NCBI GenBank assembly: GCA_963603285.1
Contig: CAVCMG010000011.1
Span: 23,357 to 87,356 of the forward strand
Source of the DNA: UBA11957 sp963603285
GTDB taxonomy: Bacteria; Bacillota; Clostridia; Lachnospirales; Lachnospiraceae
Reading direction: 5' to 3'
DNA: 64,000 bases
The position numbers and the translations under genes are program-made. Shown here piece after piece: positions 51,712 to 60,126 of the stretch (positions within the stretch are counted from its first letter, which is position 1; each line of letters starts with the position of its first letter). Under the pieces are notes generated by a model that had not been told where the DNA came from, did not search any database, and saw nothing but the letters and a program-made list of their open reading frames with translations.

Positions 51712-52590
51712 ATGAACAAAAAGAAAGTATATCCCTATTGGTTTTTGATCATTCCCTTAGTACTGTACGGCGTATTCTTCCTTCTGCCGAGTGTTCTGGG
51801 TGTATTTTATTCGTTCACTGACTGGAATGCCCGTTCTATGGGAAATGTTAATTTTGTAGGTCTGCAAAATTATATCGAAATCTTTACGTCCGATAAGAAC
51901 TATATTTCCGGCATTGCGCATACGCTGATGTTTACCATCGTATCTAATATCGTAAAACTGATTCCGGCACTGTTTCTGGCTATCATGCTGCAGGAAGGTC
52001 TGAAGGGTAAAAACTTCTACCGTACGATCCTGTATCTGCCGTCCATTCTGCCGTTTGTTATCATCGGTATTATCTTCAAATCCGTACTGAACTACGACAA
52101 CGGTCTGTTAAACGGCTTCCTGGATATGGTTCATCTGGGCTTCTTAAAACAGAAATGGCTGTCTGACCTGAATGTTGTCTGGGGTTCCGTTATCGGTGTC
52201 GATGCCTGGAGAGGTATCGGTTACGTTATGACCATCTTTATTGCCGGTCTTGGTGCTATCCCGAAGACATATTACGAAGCAGCACAGATCGATGGTGCCA
52301 GCTTCTGGCAGCGTTTAAAGAGCATCACTTTGCCGATGCTGACAGGTTCCATCATGATCAACCTGGTATTTGGTATTACATATGGTCTGAAAGTATTTGA
52401 TATCATCTATGTACTGACAAACGGTGGCCCGGGTCATGCAACAGAGGTTGTAACGACATATTCCTACGAGCTGTATGCGGACGGTGCTTACGGTATGTCC
52501 ACCGCGTTTAACACGGTACTTCTGATTCTGACGGCGATCGCCGGTATTATAGTTGTCAGAAGTATGAGTAAGAAGGAGGTGCAGCAGTAA
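51712..52590 (+). CDS. sugar ABC transporter permease, MalF/UgpA type
   Basis: 292 residues, six membrane helices, EAA loop EAAQIDGASFWQRLKSITLP (about 190-209). The ATG at 51712 has AAGAGGT upstream; an in-frame codon at 51676 is not used. It overlaps the next permease by one base (TAATG). Part of the second CUT1 importer. Confidence 0.94.
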   Translation: MNKKKVYPYWFLIIPLVLYGVFFLLPSVLGVFYSFTDWNARSMGNVNFVGLQNYIEIFTSDKNYISGIAHTLMFTIVSNIVKLIPALFLAIMLQEGLKGKNFYRTILYLPSILPFVIIGIIFKSVLNYDNGLLNGFLDMVHLGFLKQKWLSDLNVVWGSVIGVDAWRGIGYVMTIFIAGLGAIPKTYYEAAQIDGASFWQRLKSITLPMLTGSIMINLVFGITYGLKVFDIIYVLTNGGPGHATEVVTTYSYELYADGAYGMSTAFNTVLLILTAIAGIIVVRSMSKKEVQQ

Positions 52591-53411
52591 TGAGAAACAG
52601 AAAAATCGCGACTGTATTAAAACAGCTCTGTTGTATCATCCTCAGCCTGATTGTTATTTCCCCGTTCTATATGATCGTGATCAACTCCTTCAAGACAAAG
52701 AACGAGGCTGCGAGAATGTCTCTGGCATTCCCGACAACATGGGTTTTCACCAACTTTGGAGAGGTTATTAAGAAAGGTAAGCTGGTACAGGGCTTTATCA
52801 ACAGCCTTACCTATGCCGGTGTGGCTACATTCATCGGTGTTATCGGTGCCGCTATGGCTGCCTATATCATGAGCCGCCGCAGAAATAAGTTTACAAATTT
52901 CCTGTATTACTTTGTACTCTGTGGTCTGTTCTTCCCGGTTAACTACGTTACCCTGATCAAGGTTCTGGGTACGTTACAGCTGACCAATACAAAGCTCGGT
53001 ATCGTTCTGGCTTTCACGAGTGCGATGATTCCGTTCTGTGTATTTACGATCTACAGCTTTGTTATGACGGTTCCGGTGGAGCTGGATGAGGCGGCTGTGA
53101 TCGATGGTGCGAGTCCGCTGAAGCTGTTTTTCAGCATCATCGTGCCGATGTTAAAGCCGACACTGGTTACCTGCTTTATTCTGCAGTTCATGACGGTATG
53201 GAGCGATTTCCTGACACCGTTGTATCTGTCGAGTAAGAGTAAGCTGTTCCCGATGACGATGGCGGTTTACCAGTTCTTTGGTAAGAGTAACAACCAGTGG
53301 CAGTATATCTTCTCTGATATTGTGCTGACCTGTCTGCCGGTTATCCTGGTATATCTGGCCGGTCAGAAGTATATCGTAGGTGGTCTGACTTCTGGTGCGG
53401 TAAAAGAATAA
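52590..53411 (+). CDS. sugar ABC transporter permease, MalG/UgpE type
   Basis: 273 residues with six membrane helices and EAA loop DEAAVIDGASPLKLFFSIIV (about 168-187). AAGGAGG lies 7-9 bases before the ATG inside the end of the first permease gene. It completes the importer; the ATPase must come from elsewhere. A terminator follows. Confidence 0.94.
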   Translation: MRNRKIATVLKQLCCIILSLIVISPFYMIVINSFKTKNEAARMSLAFPTTWVFTNFGEVIKKGKLVQGFINSLTYAGVATFIGVIGAAMAAYIMSRRRNKFTNFLYYFVLCGLFFPVNYVTLIKVLGTLQLTNTKLGIVLAFTSAMIPFCVFTIYSFVMTVPVELDEAAVIDGASPLKLFFSIIVPMLKPTLVTCFILQFMTVWSDFLTPLYLSSKSKLFPMTMAVYQFFGKSNNQWQYIFSDIVLTCLPVILVYLAGQKYIVGGLTSGAVKE

Positions 53412-53433
53412 TAAGTTTTCACAAATATACAAA

Positions 53434-53467
53434 AATGGCCGGCGGGGTTTCCTGCCGGTCATTTTTT
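53434..53467 (+). terminator. terminator of the second sugar ABC operon
   Basis: AATGGCCGGC pairs with GCCGGTCATT (one wobble), then T6. Confidence 0.85.
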
Positions 53468-53471
53468 ATGG

Positions 53472-53546
53472 GACGGACGTCGAAAAAAGGCAGTGTCCGT
53501 GGACATGTTGCGATAGATGTGTCCACGGACACTGCCTTTTTTCGAC
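53472..53546 (+). repeat. perfect palindrome E4, GACGGACG family
   Basis: GACGGACG (53472-53479) opens a perfect 27-bp stem, arms 53479-53505 and 53520-53546, with a 14-nt loop. It comes straight after a terminator. The 183 bases that follow, up to the ECF gene, hold only a small hairpin AAACTGG/CCAGTTT and no clear gene. Confidence 0.9.
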
Positions 53547-53729
53547 TGACTATGAGAAAAACTGGCATGGTTAAAAAGATAAAAACTGGGTATATGTATA
53601 AGTCCAGTTTGCGTGTATGATAGGCACAGATTCCGGGAGAGCTGACCATGGGGCTTTAACGGAGGATGTGTCGGATACGAAAAAATGGTTAGAGACGTAT
53701 CTTTGGATGACACGGAGAGGGATTTTATT

Positions 53730-54284
53730 ATGGAAAATACAAATGCGAAAACAACAGGAGCGCAGAGTACATCTTCGATCCAGTTTCTTACTGTAACAGC
53801 TATTTTTGTGGCACTGACCTATGTATTTACGGCGTTTGTCAATATTCGTCTGCCGATCGCGGCGAATGGTGGCCTGGTGCATCTGGGCAATGTGCCGCTG
53901 TTTATCGGAGCGATTATTTTCGGTAAAAAGACAGGTGCTATTGCCGGTGGTGTTGGTATGGGTCTGTTTGATCTGTTATCTGGCTGGACAGCATGGGCGC
54001 CGTTTACACTTGTTATTGTAGCTATTATGGGTTATGCTGTAGGTGCGATCACAGAGAAAGAGGAGCATCAGAAGTTTGGCTGGTATGCGCTGGCTATTGC
54101 TGTGGCATGTGTGATCAAGGTTGTTGGTTACTACATCGCTGAGGGCTTTATTTACGGTAACTGGGTAGCACCGGTGACATCTATCCCGGGTAACCTGGTA
54201 CAGATCGGTGTGGCTGCTGTGATCACTTTGATCGTTGTTGGCCGTCTGAATGTGGCTGCTAAAAAAATGGGCCTGAAAAGATAA
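53730..54284 (+). CDS. ECF transporter S component
   Basis: 184-residue integral membrane protein with about six helices. FVALTYVFTAFVNIRLPIA (about 26-44) and GGLVHLGNVPLFIGAIIFGKK (about 49-69) match S components of energy-coupling factor vitamin importers of the HmpT/PdxU-like type. It binds a vitamin or its precursor and shares the ECF ATPase module encoded elsewhere. GGAGAGGG precedes the ATG at 53730. It is followed 90 bp later by a PLP-dependent enzyme gene. Confidence 0.85.
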   Translation: MENTNAKTTGAQSTSSIQFLTVTAIFVALTYVFTAFVNIRLPIAANGGLVHLGNVPLFIGAIIFGKKTGAIAGGVGMGLFDLLSGWTAWAPFTLVIVAIMGYAVGAITEKEEHQKFGWYALAIAVACVIKVVGYYIAEGFIYGNWVAPVTSIPGNLVQIGVAAVITLIVVGRLNVAAKKMGLKR

Positions 54285-54310
54285 AACGACAGGTTAGAAT
54301 GAGTGTTATG

Positions 54311-54336
54311 CAGGCCACAGGTGAAACTGTGGCCTG
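54311..54336 (+). other. hairpin between the ECF and aminotransferase genes
   Basis: CAGGCCACAG pairs with CTGTGGCCTG (perfect, 6-nt loop). An upstream ACGACAGG (54286-54293) could pair instead with CCTGTCGT (54333-54340), competing with this stem. No T-run follows. Confidence 0.55.
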
Positions 54337-54374
54337 TCGTAGTATAGTAGTATAAAAGAAACGAGGAAGATAAC

Positions 54375-55517
54375 ATGTATAAGATTATGACACCGGGACC
54401 GACACAGGTTGCCGAAAATGTGCGTATGGCGCGCAGCATGGAATGTACAAATCCGGATCTGGACGAGAGCTTTGTGGAGTTTTATAAGGAAACCTGCGAG
54501 AAGATCAGTCATCTTTTGCATACGGAGAATGAGACGCTGATTCTTGGCGGTGAGGGTATCCTTGGGCTGGAAGCAGCGTGTGCTTCTTTGACAGAGCCGG
54601 GTGATAAGGTGCTGGTTCTGGACAATGGTATTTTTGGCGCCGGTTTTGCAGATTTTGTATCTATGTATGGTGGCAAGCCAGAGCTTTATACGAGGGACTA
54701 TAAGGAAACGCTGGATGTGGATGAGCTGGAAGCGTATCTGAAAGAGCATCATGATTACAAGTATGCGACGGTGGTACATGGCGATACGCCGAGCGGTATG
54801 TTAAACGATGTGTTTAAGATCTGTCCGCTGCTGAAAAAGTACGGTATCCTGACGGTGGTGGATTCGGTATCGGCTTCCTTTGGTGAGCCGTTGGATATCG
54901 ATGCGTGTCAGATCGATATTATGTGCGGTGGTTCCCAGAAGGTCATCTCCGCACCTCCGGGACTGACCTTTGTCGTGATCAGTGCGGATGCAAAGAAATC
55001 CATGCAGGAGCGCAAGACGCCGGTGGCTTCCTTCTATGCCAATCTGCTGACGTTTGCCAATTATTATGAAGAAAAATGGTTCCCGTATACGATGCCGATC
55101 AGCGATATCTACGGCCTGCGGGCAGCCATTGACAATATCGCTGCGGATCCGGATATCCTGAAACGCCACGAGACGATCGCAAAGGCCTCCCGCAAGGCAG
55201 TGACGGAGGCTGGCTTAAAGCTGTACCAGCGCAGCGGATTTTCCAATACGGTTACAGTATTTGAGGTGCCAGAGGGAACGACGGACAAGGCTATCCTTGA
55301 TGGTGTAAAGAAGGACTACAATATCATGCTCGCCGGTTCCTTTGGCGTGCTGGGCGGCAAGGTGATCCGTATCGGCCATATGGGCAGCAATGCACAGGTG
55401 GGGAAGGTCAGAGAAGTATTTGCGGCACTGGACGGCACATTTAAAAAGCTGGGTATTGCATTGCAGTGCAGTATGGAAGATGTTTTTATGCAGAATGTGA
55501 AATACGCTATTTTATAA
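54375..55517 (+). CDS. class V PLP aminotransferase (alanine-glyoxylate / pyridoxamine-pyruvate type)
   Basis: 380-residue fold-type I PLP enzyme. MTPGPTQVAENVRMA at the N-terminus, the PLP Asp in VDSVSASFGE (about 162) and the Schiff-base Lys in GGSQKVISAPPG (about 195) define the AGT/serine-pyruvate/pyridoxamine-pyruvate aminotransferase subgroup. It transfers an amino group between a small amino donor and a keto acid. A preceding vitamin-importer subunit hints at pyridoxamine use, but this is speculative. It converges with the MATE gene. Confidence 0.88.
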   Translation: MYKIMTPGPTQVAENVRMARSMECTNPDLDESFVEFYKETCEKISHLLHTENETLILGGEGILGLEAACASLTEPGDKVLVLDNGIFGAGFADFVSMYGGKPELYTRDYKETLDVDELEAYLKEHHDYKYATVVHGDTPSGMLNDVFKICPLLKKYGILTVVDSVSASFGEPLDIDACQIDIMCGGSQKVISAPPGLTFVVISADAKKSMQERKTPVASFYANLLTFANYYEEKWFPYTMPISDIYGLRAAIDNIAADPDILKRHETIAKASRKAVTEAGLKLYQRSGFSNTVTVFEVPEGTTDKAILDGVKKDYNIMLAGSFGVLGGKVIRIGHMGSNAQVGKVREVFAALDGTFKKLGIALQCSMEDVFMQNVKYAIL

Positions 55518-55527
55518 AAACAATAAT

Positions 55528-56847
55528 CTATCGCAGTTTGCGGTCTGTCTTGAGCATCTGCCAGATAACAAAGACCGCTACCAGCGTTTCCGTGATCGTC
55601 ATGGCAAACCACAGGCTTTCGGCAGGGGCAATGCGGGGTAGCAGAAGGATCAGGCTGCCGCTGATCACCAGTCCGCGGGCAACCGAGATAATAAAGGAAA
55701 GTCCCGGTTTTAAGATAGACTGGAAATAGTATGTCGAATATACATTCAGCAGCAGAAACGGGAACGATGTTGCGTAGCTGCGGATAATAAACGGTGCGAT
55801 GGCCAGAACCGAGGCAGTCGGCGCCATAAACAGCCGGATCCACAGGTTGGGCACGGCCATCATCAGAACAATCCAGACTACAGACAGTACGCCGAGACTG
55901 GCCAGGTTGTAGCCTAGCAGCGTATGGATACGGCGGTAGTGACCTGCACCGTAATTCTGTGAAAGGATCGGCTGGGAAGCCTGCCCCACACCGTAGGCAC
56001 AACACTGGACAAAGGTGCTGATATTGACGATGATGCCGTACACAGCCAGCGCATCCGTGCCGAGATACTGCATGATCTGACGGTTAAACAGCATAGTCAG
56101 AATACCCATGGCCACATCAATAAAGAAAGCAGAAAATCCGGTAGTTGCGATGGATTTCCATGAGGAAAGCACCTGCTTTGGTGCAACCAGCCGGAGCGTG
56201 CATTTTTTTGAAAGAAAATGTGTGCACATGATCAGCAGAGAAATCACGGAACCAACGGCAGTAGCCAGTCCGGCTCCGGTAATTCCCATATCCAGTGTAA
56301 ATACAAAGAAATAATCACCGAATACGTTGAAAATACCACCAATGATCACAGCCTTTGTGGCCAGACCCGGAGCGGAATCGTTTCGCAGAAAGGCCGACAG
56401 AAGCTGCATAAACATAAAAGATGGTATAACAAACCGTACCGAAGAGAGATACCGGACAGCCAACGGCAGCAGTTCGTCATTAGCTCCGAACAGACGCAGA
56501 ACAGGGACTTCAAACTGCCACATAACGATATAGCAGAGTACGGAAAAAACAGCTGTCAGTCCTGCCGCATTGGTAAAATAGATATTTGCATTTCCATGTT
56601 CGCTCTGCTCTCCACGGCGGACACTGAAGAGTACAGAGCCGCCTATACCAGTCAGAAGTCCGAGGCTGTAGATGCAATTCCACACTGGTGCAATCACCGA
56701 CATGGCGGCTGTACCCGAAGGTCCATGATACTGGCCGACCATGCCCATATCTACCAGACCGTAAATACTGGTGATCAGCGCACTGCCAAAAGCAGCAGCC
56801 AGAAAATGCCGGTAAAGCCTTCCTACATTGTCTTTTAATAAATCCAC
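55528..56847 (-). CDS. MATE-family efflux transporter
   Basis: 439 residues with 12 hydrophobic segments; typical MATE elements are YGLVDMGMVGQYHG (about 30-43) and QPILSQNYGAG (about 254-264). It exports drugs or metabolites by sodium or proton antiport. The GTG at 56847 lies 7 bases after AGGAGG and is preferred to the upstream ATG at 56898, which would lie inside the leader hairpin. Its own promoter and a terminator-like leader stem suggest regulation by attenuation. Confidence 0.9.
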   Translation of the reverse strand: MDLLKDNVGRLYRHFLAAAFGSALITSIYGLVDMGMVGQYHGPSGTAAMSVIAPVWNCIYSLGLLTGIGGSVLFSVRRGEQSEHGNANIYFTNAAGLTAVFSVLCYIVMWQFEVPVLRLFGANDELLPLAVRYLSSVRFVIPSFMFMQLLSAFLRNDSAPGLATKAVIIGGIFNVFGDYFFVFTLDMGITGAGLATAVGSVISLLIMCTHFLSKKCTLRLVAPKQVLSSWKSIATTGFSAFFIDVAMGILTMLFNRQIMQYLGTDALAVYGIIVNISTFVQCCAYGVGQASQPILSQNYGAGHYRRIHTLLGYNLASLGVLSVVWIVLMMAVPNLWIRLFMAPTASVLAIAPFIIRSYATSFPFLLLNVYSTYYFQSILKPGLSFIISVARGLVISGSLILLLPRIAPAESLWFAMTITETLVAVFVIWQMLKTDRKLR

Positions 56848-56871
56848 TGTTAAACCTCCTTTATCAGAAAA

Positions 56872-56917
56872 GGCCGGATAAGAAAACAGGCATTTCAACC
56901 TGTCATCTTATCCGGCC
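56872..56917 (-). promoter_or_regulatory. attenuator-like leader hairpin of the MATE gene
   Basis: Perfect 11-bp outer stem GGCCGGATAAG/CTTATCCGGCC encloses an inner 5-bp stem ACAGG/CCTGT. In the transcript it ends with UUUUCU and then, 9 bases on, the AGGAGG of the MATE gene. It does not match a riboswitch class I recognise. Confidence 0.65.
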
Positions 56918-56959
56918 CCGATTTCTATGTGAATCTGTGCCCTCCGATGAGCATAAGTG

Positions 56960-56988
56960 ATTATAACGGATATAAAAAGAAAATGCAA
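56960..56988 (-). promoter_or_regulatory. sigma-A promoter of the MATE gene
   Basis: On the minus strand TTGCAT (56988-56983), 17-bp spacer, TATAAT (56965-56960). The leader is then about 105 bases long. Confidence 0.8.
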
Positions 56989-57111
56989 GATGCAGAGTTT
57001 CAGATAAATCTATTTTATGTGAAAAAATCAAAGGAATCATAATGTACGGCAAAAAAAATACAGCAAAAAAAGGAAATATGTTTCATTGCAGGGAAGATGA
57101 CAGATTAGAAG

Positions 57112-57128
57112 TTTCGCTTAATGAAACA
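57112..57128. promoter_or_regulatory. dyad GTTTC-N7-GAAAC upstream of the DMT transporter
   Basis: GTTTCGCTTAATGAAAC is an inverted repeat just before the -35 box of the next promoter. A related GAAGTTTCG string occurs at about 62057 and AAAGTTTCG at about 62138, upstream of the cyclophilin gene. Confidence 0.45.
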
Positions 57129-57136
57129 AATCTTTT

Positions 57137-57165
57137 TTGACATCTGTCTGTGATGTGCGTATAAA
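57137..57165 (+). promoter_or_regulatory. sigma-A promoter of the DMT transporter operon
   Basis: TTGACA (57137-57142), 17-bp spacer, TATAAA (57160-57165). The untranslated leader would be under 20 bases, with GGAGG just before the ATG at 57190. Confidence 0.8.
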
Positions 57166-57189
57166 GGAGGCATATGGAGGACAGGTTAT

Positions 57190-58092
57190 ATGAAACACAG
57201 CAGGTTAGGGCATATATATGCTGGTATATGTATTTTGATATGGGGGTCTGTTTTGGTGGCAACAAAGCTGTTGCTGCAAAAGCTGACACCCTTTGATATT
57301 CTCTGGTGGAGATTCTGTATAGGATATCTGTTTTTATGGATCCTGTATCCTCATCCGGTAAGGATAAAGTCCATAAAACATGAGCTGTATTTTGCGGTGG
57401 GGGGCTTGTTTGGCGTACATTTGTACTTCGTTTTTCAGAATGTTGCGCTGACGATGACCGGTGCAGGAGATGTGAGCATTATTATCAGCCTGATTCCGAT
57501 GGTTACGGCATTAGTCATGCAGAACATTCACAGAAGAAAAGAAACAGGAATACAGTTTTATGCCGGTTTTTGTCTGGCAGTCAGCGGAACTGTTATGGTA
57601 TGCAGCCAGGGGCTGCAGGGCGGACGCGGTCTGTCAGGCGATCTGCTGGTATTTCTGGCTGTACTTTGCTGGTCAGTTTATACGGTTGTATCGGAAAGAT
57701 TGTCGGAAAGTGGCTATCCTTCCCTTGGACTGATCCGACGGTGCTTCTTTTACGGCCTGCTGTCCATGCTTCCGGAATTTCTGGTCTGGAAAACGACACC
57801 GATCCATGAGGTGTGGTCTGTGGAGGTGGCTGTACCCTTGCTTTTTATGGGAATTGCGGCATCTGCGCTGGCCTATGTTTTCTGGAATCTGGCCATTGAG
57901 AGGATTGGCGCAGTGAAGACAAATTTATATATGTATGCACTTCCTGTGATTACAATCGGCATATCCTGCATTGTGCTTCGTGAACAGATTACACCAATCA
58001 GCGTTTTGGGCATAGTATTAACACTGGCAGGGCTTGGGCTGTCAGAATACAAAGGTGGAAGAGATATGAGAGGAGAAAAGAAATATGTGTAA
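57190..58092 (+). CDS. EamA/DMT-family transporter
   Basis: 300 residues with ten predicted membrane helices as two EamA repeats (about 5-135 and 145-290). Motifs ILIWGSVLVATKLLLQ (about 13-28) and the late AIERIGAVKTNLYMYALPV are typical of drug/metabolite transporters. The role may be export of an amino acid or related product. It overlaps the hydrolase gene by 8 bp. Confidence 0.88.
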   Translation: MKHSRLGHIYAGICILIWGSVLVATKLLLQKLTPFDILWWRFCIGYLFLWILYPHPVRIKSIKHELYFAVGGLFGVHLYFVFQNVALTMTGAGDVSIIISLIPMVTALVMQNIHRRKETGIQFYAGFCLAVSGTVMVCSQGLQGGRGLSGDLLVFLAVLCWSVYTVVSERLSESGYPSLGLIRRCFFYGLLSMLPEFLVWKTTPIHEVWSVEVAVPLLFMGIAASALAYVFWNLAIERIGAVKTNLYMYALPVITIGISCIVLREQITPISVLGIVLTLAGLGLSEYKGGRDMRGEKKYV

Positions 58093-60115
58093 ACAAAAGA
58101 AAATCATTACTGAATTCCCCTATGAAGTAAAGGTGACAGAAAACATCTGGATCCCTATGTCTGATGGTACACGTCTGTCAGCAAGAATCTGGCAGCCGGT
58201 GACAGATGAAAAGGTGCCGGCGATACTTGAATATATCCCCTACAGAAAAAATGACGGAACAAGGATGCGGGATGAGCCGATGCACGGCTATTTTTCCGGA
58301 ATGGGGTACTGTGTTGTCCGTGTGGATATGCGGGGAAGCGGCGAATCCTATGGATTTCTGAAGGATGAATATATTTTGCAGGAGCAAAACGATGCACTTG
58401 AATGTATCGACTGGATCAGCCGGCAGCCCTGGTGTACAGGTGATGTGGGCATGATGGGAAAATCCTGGGGCGGATTTAACTCCCTGCAGGTGGCAGCCAG
58501 ACAGCCGGCAGCACTGCGTGCCATTATCTGTCTGGGATTTACGGATGACCGCTTCAATGAGGATATCCATTATAAAGGCGGCTGCCTCTTGAATGATAAT
58601 TTCTGGTGGGGATCTATTATGCTGGCATATCAGTGTCGTCCGATCGAAGAAAAAATCTGTCCGGATGACTGGTATGATCGATGGATAGAGCGTCTGGAGG
58701 CTATGCCATTGTGGATGAAAACATGGATGGAGCATCCGACAAAGGATGCTTACTGGAAGCATGGCTCTGTCAGTGAGGATTATGGAGCAATCAAGGTTCC
58801 GGTTCTGGCGATTGACGGCTGGCAGGATGCCTATACAAATACGGTGCTCAGCCTGATGCAGGGACTGTCTGTGCCGAGAAAAGCAATCATAGGTCCCTGG
58901 GCGCATGTTTATCCGCATGATGGTATGCCGGCTCCGGCTATGAATTTTCTGAAGGAAGCAACCGGCTGGTGGGATCACTGGCTGAAGAAAAAAGAAAATG
59001 ATGTTATGGATGGTCCGATGGTGCAGGTATGGATGGAAGAGTCTATGAAACCGGAAGCCGTGCACCCGGTAAGCAAGGGCAGATGGGTAGGTTTAAACGG
59101 CTGGCCGGAGGCCTGTGTTTCAGAAACCTGGTATGGACTGAAACCACACGGGCTGAAGGAAAAGGAAGAACAGATAAGCACCACAGTACAGCTCAATACA
59201 CCACAAAATCATGGCCTGTTGTCCGGTGAGTGGATGGGGGCAGGTGTACCAGGAGAGAGTCCGGCTGATCAGAGACTGGATGATGGTATGGCCATGGTGT
59301 TTGAAACAGAGCCGCTGAAGGAAGACAGGGAAATCCTTGGATATCCCCGGCTTACACTGCAGTTTTCAGCAGATAAGCCGAAGGCACTCTTGTTTGCGCA
59401 GCTGTCTGATGTAGATGAGAGGGGAGCTGTGACACGGGTTTCCTACGGTATACTGAACCTGACACATAGAAACAGCCAGGAAGAGATACAGCTTCTGGTT
59501 CCCGGAGAAAAAACGGGCGCACAGGTGCGCATGGACTGTTGTGCCCATCATTTCCCAAAAGGACATCGCATCCGGCTGTCTTTAGCGACTACATTCTGGC
59601 CTATGTTCTGGAATATGCCGGAGGATGCGACTCTGACGATCGATCTGTCGGAGGCAAAGCTGATGCTGCCCATTTTTTCAGGAAGTGACTGCCAGGGACC
59701 GGATATGCAGCCGGAGAGTGCCCCGCTGACACCACATACGATGCTGAAGGAGGGGCATGTGGCACGCTGCCTGCAGTATGATGTACTGACAGATACCTGG
59801 ACATGTGTGACAGACGGTGTCGGCGGCGTATTTGGAGAGGGTGTATACCGGTTTGACGATATAGATGTTACGGTCGAACATAATCTGAAACGGGAGCTGA
59901 CATTGTCGAATGCAGATCCTCTGTCTGCCAGGTATGTGATCACACAGAAAATGAAGATTGGGCGCAAAAACTGGATGACAGATGCCGATATTGTGACAGA
60001 GCTCAAAGGTGATATGGAGAATTTTTATATTACCGCAAGAATGGATATAAAAGAAAATGATGCGTCTGTATTCCATAAAGTATGGGAAGAAAAGGTACCG
60101 AGAAAGGGTCTGTAA
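58085..60115 (+). CDS. S15/CocE-family hydrolase (X-Pro dipeptidyl-peptidase-like)
   Basis: 676 residues. Alpha/beta-hydrolase core with nucleophile Ser in MMGKSWGGFNS (about 127), Asp in AIDGWQDAYT (about 243) and His in GPWAHVYPHDG (about 275), plus a C-terminal beta-jellyroll (about 330-560). Members include X-Pro dipeptidyl-peptidase, cocaine esterase and acyl-amino-acid hydrolases. The neighbouring Xaa-Pro peptidase favours a peptidase. No signal peptide is seen, so it is probably cytoplasmic. A terminator hairpin follows at once. Confidence 0.88.
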   Translation: MCKQKKIITEFPYEVKVTENIWIPMSDGTRLSARIWQPVTDEKVPAILEYIPYRKNDGTRMRDEPMHGYFSGMGYCVVRVDMRGSGESYGFLKDEYILQEQNDALECIDWISRQPWCTGDVGMMGKSWGGFNSLQVAARQPAALRAIICLGFTDDRFNEDIHYKGGCLLNDNFWWGSIMLAYQCRPIEEKICPDDWYDRWIERLEAMPLWMKTWMEHPTKDAYWKHGSVSEDYGAIKVPVLAIDGWQDAYTNTVLSLMQGLSVPRKAIIGPWAHVYPHDGMPAPAMNFLKEATGWWDHWLKKKENDVMDGPMVQVWMEESMKPEAVHPVSKGRWVGLNGWPEACVSETWYGLKPHGLKEKEEQISTTVQLNTPQNHGLLSGEWMGAGVPGESPADQRLDDGMAMVFETEPLKEDREILGYPRLTLQFSADKPKALLFAQLSDVDERGAVTRVSYGILNLTHRNSQEEIQLLVPGEKTGAQVRMDCCAHHFPKGHRIRLSLATTFWPMFWNMPEDATLTIDLSEAKLMLPIFSGSDCQGPDMQPESAPLTPHTMLKEGHVARCLQYDVLTDTWTCVTDGVGGVFGEGVYRFDDIDVTVEHNLKRELTLSNADPLSARYVITQKMKIGRKNWMTDADIVTELKGDMENFYITARMDIKENDASVFHKVWEEKVPRKGL

Positions 60116-60126
60116 AACAGACCCTT
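60104..60126. terminator. terminator between convergent hydrolase and XRE genes
   Basis: AAGGGTCTGT and ACAGACCCTT form a perfect 10-bp stem with a 3-nt loop across the hydrolase stop codon. Confidence 0.75.
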
